IMG/VR virus record: IMGVR_UViG_3300025687_000001 | Span: 96,862 to 160,861 of that record | Reading direction: 5' to 3' (one strand) | Length of the DNA: 64,000 nt | DNA from: a virus | Part shown: positions 54,932 through 62,147 of the stretch, piece after piece | Numbering within the stretch: position 1 is the first letter of the stretch | Layout of the letters: each line of letters begins with the position of its first letter | The notes under the pieces: model-generated | Seen by the model: only the letters and a program-made list of their open reading frames with translations | What the model was told of the DNA's origin: nothing | Database searches by the model: none | Program-made: the position numbers and the translations under genes

Positions 54932-57294
54932 TACTGCGACACCAGGTGCACAATGAGTTTGTTGAGTACCTTGGGCAGCGTTACCTCAACATAGGTCTCC
55001 ATGGCGGAGCTGTCCGCAGCGGAGGCGCCGATGCTGCTGATCTTGCCGCTAAGCAGCGGCGACCCGATCTTCGGACGGAAGTCGGTTCGCAGGCTCTCGA
55101 TGGCGGAGTTGATGGTGTCGCTGACCGAGTTGACAGCCTCAGGGATGAAGTTCCACACACCAACGAACGGCTCCAGCCGGCCTTTCATGACCAGGGAGAC
55201 GTAATCGAAGTTGCGAACCACGCTGAGCTCTGCATACTCCTGAACGCCAGGGTTGTCGATCTGGCCCGTGGTGACCTGGTGCACAACGTAAGGCAGGCCA
55301 GCAACGCTGTCCTGGACAAAGACGTAGTACCCGCCGTCACCGAGAGCATCGATCTCGTCGTCCGAGAAGTGCAGGTTGGTGTCGAAGACCTGCTCGACGC
55401 CAGCAATGCCAATCTGGTTGAAGGGCTGATGCGGCGCCAGCGAGGCGTTCATGCCCCCCACAGCAGCCGCCAGGTAGTACGCCGGGAGCCCGGTAGTGCC
55501 GAGCACCTTGCAGCTACCCGCGTACACCATGGTGAGGCGCTTGCTGCCAGCGCTAGCAATGCGAGCAAGGAGCTCGTCCTTTTGCTGGGTTGTGCTGGAG
55601 CTAATGCTGCGCTGGACGGTGTAGGTAAGGCTGTTAGCGGTCTCAGCAACCTCGCCCCCACCAACGTCGGTGATGGTGAGCGCGTTCTCGTTGACTACAG
55701 CGGAAACAACGTAGGTCTCGCCGCCAGTGACAACAAGGGTGTCTCCTACGACCACGCCATCAGTAACAAACTGCGCGTTGAGATCAGAGAAGGTCCCTGG
55801 GTTCCCAGCGACCACCGATCCAGTATCCGTCTCCGCCCCCAGCACCGGGCCAACATATTTGAAGCTAGGCAGCCCAGCACTGGCACCGATGACGTGGCGG
55901 AAGTTGCCCTTCTCAGGAGCCGACTGCGCAACCGCGGCATTCTTAAAAGGAGCAATGACGTTAGCCAAATCCGTGCTCAGGGGCACTATGCAGTAGATGC
56001 TCTTGTTGGCGTTGATCTTCGACCGAGCAGCGGTGTACCCGGCAGTGTCGTCGCTGGCGATGGCCAGGCACTGCAGGTTGGTAGCGCCAGCGTTGCTAAG
56101 CGCCACGTACATGGCCAGGCCGAGAGGGTTCTTGTGGTGAACCTTCCCGATGTCAGCGAACTCGTTGTTCGAGGGGATGCTCGAGTGCGTGATGAAGTCG
56201 GCCAGATTGTTGATAAGGCCCCGGGCCTCGACCTGAACCGTGGCGCGGGTGACTACGGCTGTGCCCTCAGGGACGGCCATGGAAATCTGGTTGTTACCGC
56301 CACCTCCGAGGACAATATTGGTGTCGTCGAAGGCCACCTCTCCGGCAGGGACGGCCCAGCCGGGTGCGTTGCCGTTGGTGCTGGCCGCGAGGGAACGCTC
56401 GATGTAGCAGGAGGCCCGGCTGCCTGCGTCGTTGCTGGTCTTGAAGCGAAGATTTGCAGCCACAACCAGCTCTGTTTGGCTAGAAACAGACTGGACCGCC
56501 ACTGCGACCGGGACGTGCTTCAGAAGACTCGCCCTCTGATCCACGACGGCGAGAGCGCCGATGGTGTACCCGAACCGGGAATCCCCGCCACCAGAGTCCG
56601 CGTTCAGCTCCGCCCCCGCCAGAGTGTCAAAAACACCTCCAGCGCCGTCTGCGTCTGCCAGCAGGAGGCGGTTGTCATCGATTACCTGAAGCACCGTAAA
56701 GGCCCCGGCACCGACAGCATCAAGAACCGTAGAGTCGTTCTGCGTATTGTTGAACGTAACGACGTCCCCCACGGACACATCCGTCAGGAACGCGGCGGAC
56801 GCGTCTAGGTCCACCAGTACCTGAGGCATGTTGGACTGGATTACAACCTTGTCCCCGATCTTAACACCCCCTGCGGGGCTAGTGCTGGAGAGGTCGGCCG
56901 CTGCGAAAGTCAGCGTGTGCGCGTCCGCGCCAATGGTAACGTCATTGGCAGCGATGTCATTCTTTACTAGGTAGTAAACGGCCTCGAGGAACGCAGCCGG
57001 AGGGTGGTCCCCCGCAGTGTCGATATCGTGCTCAGCCCCAAACCCAAACGCAGACCACGCAATCGTGCTCGCCGGGCCATCCGGGTCAGGCCATGCTCCG
57101 GCGGTAATGGTGAACGAGTTATCCCCCCACCCTCCGGAACCATTAGGAGCGTAAGCAACGCCCGCCCCGCGGTTCTCGGGATACTCGACCACCTTGTAAG
57201 CGGGGCCCACGATGCACGTAGACAGGTCGGGGTTTGCCGGAGTCAGAATGACGTTGGCAACTTCCTGTCGGATTTCAACTAAAGGACGCGGCAT
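54931..57294 (-). CDS. Contractile tail sheath protein
   Basis: 787 residues. The N-terminal segment (PANPDLSTCIVGPAYKVVEY) and C-terminal VWNFIPEAVNSVSDTINSAI then ESLRTDFRPKIGSP have the typical sheath arrangement; the middle carries beta insertions that make it longer than T4 gp18. A good host-type promoter lies upstream. It should contract around the tube. Confidence 0.75.
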   Translation of the reverse strand: MPRPLVEIRQEVANVILTPANPDLSTCIVGPAYKVVEYPENRGAGVAYAPNGSGGWGDNSFTITAGAWPDPDGPASTIAWSAFGFGAEHDIDTAGDHPPAAFLEAVYYLVKNDIAANDVTIGADAHTLTFAAADLSSTSPAGGVKIGDKVVIQSNMPQVLVDLDASAAFLTDVSVGDVVTFNNTQNDSTVLDAVGAGAFTVLQVIDDNRLLLADADGAGGVFDTLAGAELNADSGGGDSRFGYTIGALAVVDQRASLLKHVPVAVAVQSVSSQTELVVAANLRFKTSNDAGSRASCYIERSLAASTNGNAPGWAVPAGEVAFDDTNIVLGGGGNNQISMAVPEGTAVVTRATVQVEARGLINNLADFITHSSIPSNNEFADIGKVHHKNPLGLAMYVALSNAGATNLQCLAIASDDTAGYTAARSKINANKSIYCIVPLSTDLANVIAPFKNAAVAQSAPEKGNFRHVIGASAGLPSFKYVGPVLGAETDTGSVVAGNPGTFSDLNAQFVTDGVVVGDTLVVTGGETYVVSAVVNENALTITDVGGGEVAETANSLTYTVQRSISSSTTQQKDELLARIASAGSKRLTMVYAGSCKVLGTTGLPAYYLAAAVGGMNASLAPHQPFNQIGIAGVEQVFDTNLHFSDDEIDALGDGGYYVFVQDSVAGLPYVVHQVTTGQIDNPGVQEYAELSVVRNFDYVSLVMKGRLEPFVGVWNFIPEAVNSVSDTINSAIESLRTDFRPKIGSPLLSGKISSIGASAADSSAMETYVEVTLPKVLNKLIVHLVSQ

Positions 57295-57332
57295 GAGTAG
57301 ACTCCGCTAGGTAAACGGTCTTCGTCAGTGAA

Positions 57333-57360
57333 ATTATAGGGGGGCTCTGTAGCCCAGCAA
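57333..57360 (-). promoter_or_regulatory. Sigma70-type promoter for the sheath operon
   Basis: On the minus strand TTGCTG, 16 nt, TATAAT, 39 nt before the sheath start. A perfect -10 box is unusual in this window. The spacer contains a GGGCT/AGCCC hairpin. Confidence 0.6.
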
Positions 57361-57373
57361 CCCCGCGAGATAA

Positions 57374-58021
57374 CTACTCCCCCAAATCCACTCTAGCCAG
57401 GCTATCAAACGCCAGCTGGTGGTAATCAACGTTGTTGGAGTGGGTGATACGAGTGTCGAGGCTTTGGATCTTCCGGGCTACCGGGCGCTCCGCCCACTTG
57501 ACGTCGAACGAGATCTCCGAAGTTACGCGCGTAGAGTAGAGCCGGTTGTCCTTCTCCCAGACCGTGGTGGGCCCCAGCGTAATCGGCGTATTGTCGCGGA
57601 TGTTGTAAACGCGGAGGATCTCGTTGGAGCTCATCAGCAGGAAGCCCTGCACAATGTCACCCAGGACAGCGCTCTCTCCTCGGTTGCTCGAGACGCAGTC
57701 CACCAGGATTTGCCCGTTACCTACGCAGTAGTACCCCTTGAGACCCGTGTGGTTCTGCTGGCCCGCAAAGTCACCCACCGTGACCTGGGGAAAGATGATG
57801 GCAGCGCGGTCTACGTAAAGAGCCGGACGAGCGTCGTTTTTCTTTAGCTCATCGCCCGCGCCAGCTTCGATGTAGATGCGAGAGAGGTGGTCCTCCTCGT
57901 TGTAGAACCACTGAAAGGTCTCTCCAGGCGAAGAGAACCGCTCACGCAGCGTAGCTAGGTAAACCCCGATGATGTGGAGAGGGGATTTGACGAGGACGTA
58001 TGGGTGTTCGGTGGCGGGCAC
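57374..58021 (-). CDS. Virion neck/tail protein
   Basis: 215 residues. SPLHIIGVYLATLRERFSSP at the start, then WFYNEEDHLSRIYIEAG and a beta core. In the position of tail-terminator or neck proteins between sheath and connector genes. Assignment by position. Confidence 0.5.
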   Translation of the reverse strand: MPATEHPYVLVKSPLHIIGVYLATLRERFSSPGETFQWFYNEEDHLSRIYIEAGAGDELKKNDARPALYVDRAAIIFPQVTVGDFAGQQNHTGLKGYYCVGNGQILVDCVSSNRGESAVLGDIVQGFLLMSSNEILRVYNIRDNTPITLGPTTVWEKDNRLYSTRVTSEISFDVKWAERPVARKIQSLDTRITHSNNVDYHQLAFDSLARVDLGE

Positions 58022-58024
58022 AGG

Positions 58025-58384
58025 CTACTCCCGCATGGCTTTCTCTGTAACGGCACCTGTTAGGGCGCCGCCGAGAATGCCTCCTCCTAGCACCGGCAGA
58101 CCAACAAGCTCGAACATATCAGAGTCCGGCATCCGCTTAGCCCACCGACCCAGGGCCAAGGCGGTAGCAGCGCCCCCTAGGCCTGCGCCTATAGTTGTCC
58201 CGGCCGGGTACGGTGTGTCGCTGTCCTTCTTGTAACTGGCGTAGCCCATAAGCCCGGCCCCAGAGCCCCCTCCGAGGAGAGCGGCAACCAGGTTGGGGTT
58301 GTCCCCCACCCAGGACCGGAACCCTGCTTCCTTAACCGCCAGCTCTACGCCCGCCTCGTAGGCCCGTTTGAGGAAGTAGTTCAT
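58025..58384 (-). CDS. Glycine-zipper virion protein with FLKRAY module (3)
   Basis: 119 residues. MNYFLKRAYEAGVELAVKEA heads an otherwise Gly/Ala-rich, three-segment membrane-like protein. It overlaps the next gene by 4 nt, as part of the structural operon. Confidence 0.65.
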   Translation of the reverse strand: MNYFLKRAYEAGVELAVKEAGFRSWVGDNPNLVAALLGGGSGAGLMGYASYKKDSDTPYPAGTTIGAGLGGAATALALGRWAKRMPDSDMFELVGLPVLGGGILGGALTGAVTEKAMRE

Positions 58385-59172
58385 TCGGTCAAATCCAGTT
58401 CAACAGCGTAAGCAGCGTCAGCGCGGCTTAGCTCGCTGATCTGCAAATCTTGGTGCACCGTGATCCTGCTGGACTCGGTGGGGATTTTTTGCCTGACGAT
58501 GAAGCGCCGGTTAGTGCGCATCTCCACCAGGACGTCTTCGGGCTCCATCAAAGGATAGTCCAACATGGTAGCACTGAACATAGCACTATCAGTGAGACCA
58601 GTGTTGTCAGCGCGCTGGCTGACTACTGCGGGGTCTAGCTTAGCCCAGATAGTGACGGGGTCGTGGTAGCCGCCGTCGAAGCTGGTGCCGTAGCACTTCC
58701 CACAAGAGCTGAGTACTACGTCTTTAGTGCGGGGGTTGTAGCAGACCGAGCAGCGAGTACCGAACCGCTTGCGCTTGAGAGCTACCAGCTTTACGCCATT
58801 GAGCTTGCGTAACTGGATGTCCAGGTCTCTGCGAGCTTTGCGACCAATACGGCCACGCCACTTGTCTTCCTGGTGAAAGACTGTTTGCGGCGCTGACGCT
58901 GCTGCGTTGTCTGGCCCTGTCTCGGGGATGGCCTGGACAATGTACCAGGCCCGGTTGGTAAGGTTGAGCTGCGGGACGGGCTGGTCCATGTAGAAGAAGT
59001 TGTTGTCGCGAACCTCTTCTTCGGAGACCTGCTCGAAGGGGCCGGTAGGAGACCCGGACCTAAAAATCTTGAAGGTGTAGGGTGTGTTGTCGGGGTTCTC
59101 CATCGTCCACTGGATGAAGACCTCGTGGGGGTAGACGGGCAGTACGCGCGTAATGGTGATTTTGGCGGCCAT
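58381..59172 (-). CDS. Virion protein with FN3-like and zinc domains
   Basis: 263 residues. Residues 1-95 read as a fibronectin-III-like domain (YTFKIFRSGSPTGPFEQVSE; AWYIVQAIPE). A central CSVCYNPRTKD and CGKCYG forms a Cys4 site. The C-terminal part is beta-rich. Probably a neck or head-tail connector protein. Confidence 0.6.
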   Translation of the reverse strand: MAAKITITRVLPVYPHEVFIQWTMENPDNTPYTFKIFRSGSPTGPFEQVSEEEVRDNNFFYMDQPVPQLNLTNRAWYIVQAIPETGPDNAAASAPQTVFHQEDKWRGRIGRKARRDLDIQLRKLNGVKLVALKRKRFGTRCSVCYNPRTKDVVLSSCGKCYGTSFDGGYHDPVTIWAKLDPAVVSQRADNTGLTDSAMFSATMLDYPLMEPEDVLVEMRTNRRFIVRQKIPTESSRITVHQDLQISELSRADAAYAVELDLTE

Positions 59173-59597
59173 CAGTCCTCAGTAAGTAGCTTACCTATCC
59201 CCCACCCAGCCCCCGCTCCGGCCCCCAGACCTAGGAGGCCAAGCAGAGATCTGGGTCTTCCTATGTACCTGCCGTGATTCACATCGCGGAAGGCTTCCCC
59301 ACCCTGCACGGATTTACGTAGGTAATGTTGTATTTTGGCGTCATTCGGGTCTATGTCACCCTTAGTTAAGGGCTCTTGTATCCAATTTTCGTACGCCCGG
59401 TCTAGGTTAGAAGCGCCCAGGGACGCTCCTGCCATAGCTGCGGGTACCCCCACCATTGGGGCCCCGATTAATGCTCCTAAGTACGCATCTTTATTATCCT
59501 CATCCATACCCCGGGAGACGTGGCTTAGCATACCCGCCTCCTTAACCGCCAACTCAACCCCAGCAGCGTAGGCCTGCTTCAGGAACTCACTGTTCAC
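59172..59597 (-). CDS. Glycine-rich virion protein with FLKQAY module (4)
   Basis: 141 residues. FLKQAYAAGVELAVKEAGML, a polar middle with an acidic loop, and a Gly/Ala end (LLGLGAGAGAGWGIGKLL). The module is almost identical to that at 58384. Confidence 0.65.
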   Translation of the reverse strand: MNSEFLKQAYAAGVELAVKEAGMLSHVSRGMDEDNKDAYLGALIGAPMVGVPAAMAGASLGASNLDRAYENWIQEPLTKGDIDPNDAKIQHYLRKSVQGGEAFRDVNHGRYIGRPRSLLGLLGLGAGAGAGWGIGKLLTED

Positions 59598-59633
59598 GGT
59601 TCGCTCCTAGTGCTGGTAAAGCAATAGCTGGCA

Positions 59634-59951
59634 TCAGAAGGAGGACACTATATCTGACAAGCCCCACCCAAACTGCCCCCAAGGAGACTTCGCCTCATGG
59701 ATAGTTCTCCCAGATAGGCCAGCAAGCCTAGACAGCCCATACCCGGCTCCCGCGCCGATAGCTCCCCCCGCTAAACCTCGCCCCAGGGCTTCCCCAGGAC
59801 TATCCGCAGAGGCTACCCCCACGCTAGCGCCTAGGCCACCCCCTAACACAGGGACAACGGCGTTAGGGTTGCGTAGGAAGTTACCCACCCCGGCCTCCTT
59901 CAGTGCCATAGCGCATCCGGCCTCGTAGGCCTGCTTTAGGAAGTCATTCAT
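59634..59951 (-). CDS. Glycine-zipper virion protein with FLKQAY module (5)
   Basis: 105 residues from ATG 59951. MNDFLKQAYEAGCAMALKEA, then Gly/Ala segments (LGGGLGASVGVA; GLAGGAIGAGAGYG). Overlaps the next gene by 4 nt. Confidence 0.65.
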   Translation of the reverse strand: MNDFLKQAYEAGCAMALKEAGVGNFLRNPNAVVPVLGGGLGASVGVASADSPGEALGRGLAGGAIGAGAGYGLSRLAGLSGRTIHEAKSPWGQFGWGLSDIVSSF

Positions 59952-60424
59952 ATGTGGTACCACCCCCGCCAAAGGGGCGACCTAATGAATCCGCTAGCAG
60001 CCATGTTAGACGCGATCTTCATCTGCGAGACATGAGCCCGGAACTCCTGCTTGAGAGACCCCGCTAGCTGCAGGTACTGACCGTACTTGTCATCAATGCC
60101 CACGGGCTGGATGTTGCCGTCCTGGTAGCTGGCCTGGTTGCGCAGCTGACGGAAGGCCTCGCTCTGCATGAGGTAGTGAGCGGCCCCCGTTAGAAGCACA
60201 TACTTGTTAGGGAACGTAGCAGAAGTCCAGTTAGTGGCGCGATCCACAACATTGGCAATGTCCACAGCGCGGTCGATGGCGGTAGCGAGCTCAGTGTCAG
60301 AGAACTCTACGTCATCGAGCAGGGGGTTGTGGCCAGTGTAGTCCCGCAGAAAGTCACGCACCTCTGTTGTCGAGATGATTCCCGCGGGTGCTGGTGACGC
60401 TACTGGAGTTGCTACTACTGGCAT
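59948..60424 (-). CDS. Head-completion/connector-type protein
   Basis: 158 residues. TTEVRDFLRDYTGHNPLLDD followed by DTELATAIDRAVDIAN is the helical pattern of phage head-tail adaptors. Position fits. Pattern-based call. Confidence 0.5.
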   Translation of the reverse strand: MPVVATPVASPAPAGIISTTEVRDFLRDYTGHNPLLDDVEFSDTELATAIDRAVDIANVVDRATNWTSATFPNKYVLLTGAAHYLMQSEAFRQLRNQASYQDGNIQPVGIDDKYGQYLQLAGSLKQEFRAHVSQMKIASNMAASGFIRSPLWRGWYHI

Positions 60425-60427
60425 TGG

Positions 60428-61357
60428 TTACACTAAGACTTCCTGAGCGTCAGGCCCGTAGGACCCCTGCTTCTCAAAAACAATGGTGTAGGTGTTGCCC
60501 GTGGGCAAGTACACCGGCACAGCCCAACGGCCATTGTTGTCTGTGTAAGTAATAGCCTGCACCAGGCTCAGGTTACCAGCGTCGTAGTCGGCCTTCTTGT
60601 ACGCGCGTATGGTAGCGCCAGCAACGGGGTCACCGCCCGCAGTGACGTAGCGTAAGTTGTCTGCGTCGCCGCCTGTGTTGTGGTTGATCGCGGTTTCCCC
60701 GAGGCCAACGCCAGTGATGACCTGGTTGTCCTCAACGAGAGCAGTGTACTCCTGGACCGCCTCGGTCTCCAGGACGCCAACCTTCTCTCTAGACTGGATG
60801 ACGTAGATGCCATCCGGGAAGTTGCTGAGGTTGATGGCCCACGAGTAGTTCTCGGCTACGCCTTCAGCGAAGGCCACGCGGAACGTTGCTCTCGTGGCTT
60901 CCGGGTCTGAGACGATATCAAACGCAGCGAAGTCATTGGTGGCAGGGCGCCAGTACTCTCCAGACTCCTGGCGCTTGATGTACGAGAAGAGAGTCTTGCC
61001 TGTGGCGTAGACCAGGTTGGCTTCAAGCTGGGACTCGACTTCATTGCCGTTGTCGATGACAGTGCTAGTGGTCCCAAACGGCCCGTACTCTGTACCCCCA
61101 GACAGCTCGTAGCTGTTGTAGGTGTAGGTACCGTCTGTCCAGTCGGAGGCGTCTAGGGACCAGTCGTAACTGGTGTCAGCATTGTCGGTGAAGTCCACCC
61201 GAAACGGGTCTCGAGTGGCCTCGTTAGCAGTAGCGGGGTCGAATACCTGGAACTGCTCGTCTACTGTATGCCAGTAGCGACCGTCAGAGTCTCTGCGCAC
61301 AAACGAGAAGAGTGCGCGCCCGACAGGACGGTTAGTCGTTGCTGTCAGTAGGCCCAT
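60428..61357 (-). CDS. Virion protein with tandem beta repeats and Ig-like end
   Basis: 309 residues. Two related units (RPVGRALFSFVRRDSDGRYW near 11-30 and GKTLFSYIKRQESGEYWRPA near 120-139, each followed by a 'PDG.Y' strand) and a C-terminal carboxypeptidase-regulatory/Ig-like domain (AGATIRAYKKADYD; NNGRWAVPVYLPTGNTYTIV). Likely surface-exposed decoration. Confidence 0.6.
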   Translation of the reverse strand: MGLLTATTNRPVGRALFSFVRRDSDGRYWHTVDEQFQVFDPATANEATRDPFRVDFTDNADTSYDWSLDASDWTDGTYTYNSYELSGGTEYGPFGTTSTVIDNGNEVESQLEANLVYATGKTLFSYIKRQESGEYWRPATNDFAAFDIVSDPEATRATFRVAFAEGVAENYSWAINLSNFPDGIYVIQSREKVGVLETEAVQEYTALVEDNQVITGVGLGETAINHNTGGDADNLRYVTAGGDPVAGATIRAYKKADYDAGNLSLVQAITYTDNNGRWAVPVYLPTGNTYTIVFEKQGSYGPDAQEVLV

Positions 61358-61676
61358 CGCCCATTACCTTCTGCTCGAGTAACTGCACTCCCAGGTCAAT
61401 AGTATACGAAGCGGCCGCTCCGGCGAACCCACTAAGCAAGATGGTTGCCGCGTCTTGGGGCTGTAGTAGGGTAGGCGAGGAGCTTAGTCTGTGCAGTACC
61501 AGTACTAGAACTCCAGACCAAAACCCCGTGCAGAAAGAGCAGGACAGCAGTTCATCGAAGAACTTTAGCTTTCTGAGCTGTCGCCTAGGCCACTCAGAGA
61601 GCTTAGCATCCTTAATGCCAAAGGTAGTGCCGTACACGGCAGCGGCCCACAGCAGGAAATCACCTAGAGTGTACAT
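61332..61676 (-). CDS. DUF1360-like small membrane protein
   Basis: 114 residues. SCSFCTGFWSGVLVLVL is the hallmark Cys-x-x-Cys-x-G-x-W segment of DUF1360, with other hydrophobic segments at the start and near 85-105. A frequent phage membrane protein of unknown role. Overlaps neighbours. Confidence 0.65.
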   Translation of the reverse strand: MYTLGDFLLWAAAVYGTTFGIKDAKLSEWPRRQLRKLKFFDELLSCSFCTGFWSGVLVLVLHRLSSSPTLLQPQDAATILLSGFAGAAASYTIDLGVQLLEQKVMGDGPTDSND

Positions 61677-62077
61677 TATCGTCCTTTAGGCTTTGATTGG
61701 CGGTCCGTACGCGGCTCACGCCGCGGCGTAGTAGCTCGGACTTGCTTAGGCGTAGCTCCGCTAATCCTGCAGCAGTTAGTTTCTGCAGACTTTTGAATGA
61801 GCTCCATAGAAGTGGGGGCTTCTGCTGCTACTGCATCTTCAATGAGTGTGCTAGCGGTTTCGATATCACACTCAAAAGATACGTGCAGCACGAAAGCATT
61901 AAGTGCTTCCTGCAGGGTGTGCACTTCATTTAGAAGGCGGGCGTTTACTACTGAGCTGGGGGTGGCCAGGACGCTATGCTGCGCCCGGATAAGCCGCACG
62001 ATCGCGGTACCTAAGGGAAGTTCTTCTTTAGGCCGCTTTCGCTGAACAACCGATGGGTTGGTGGGGTTAGCAGGCAT
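61676..62077 (-). CDS. Hypothetical protein with basic tail
   Basis: 133 residues. Helical core (LLNEVHTLQEALNAFVLHVS then ECDIETASTLIEDAVAAE) and a basic C-terminus (TPRREPRTDRQSKPKGR). Could be a small virion or scaffolding protein. Confidence 0.6.
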   Translation of the reverse strand: MPANPTNPSVVQRKRPKEELPLGTAIVRLIRAQHSVLATPSSVVNARLLNEVHTLQEALNAFVLHVSFECDIETASTLIEDAVAAEAPTSMELIQKSAETNCCRISGATPKQVRATTPRREPRTDRQSKPKGR

Positions 62078-62091
62078 TTGACCTTCAAAGT

Positions 62092-62128
62092 TTGAGGGGG
62101 GAGTAGGTTAAGCTTACTCCCCCCTCAA
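62092..62128 (-). terminator. 14-bp stem-loop terminator
   Basis: TTGAGGGGGGAGTA and TACTCCCCCCTCAA form a perfect stem around 9 nt, between the fibre-like gene and the next gene on the minus strand. Confidence 0.75.
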
Positions 62129-62147
62129 CTATACCCCTATTTGGCGA

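Noticed and set aside
54865-56808. A 647-codon open frame on the plus strand
   Set aside because: It is antisense to the tail sheath gene, has an odd composition and contains no motif. The minus frame carries clear sheath features.
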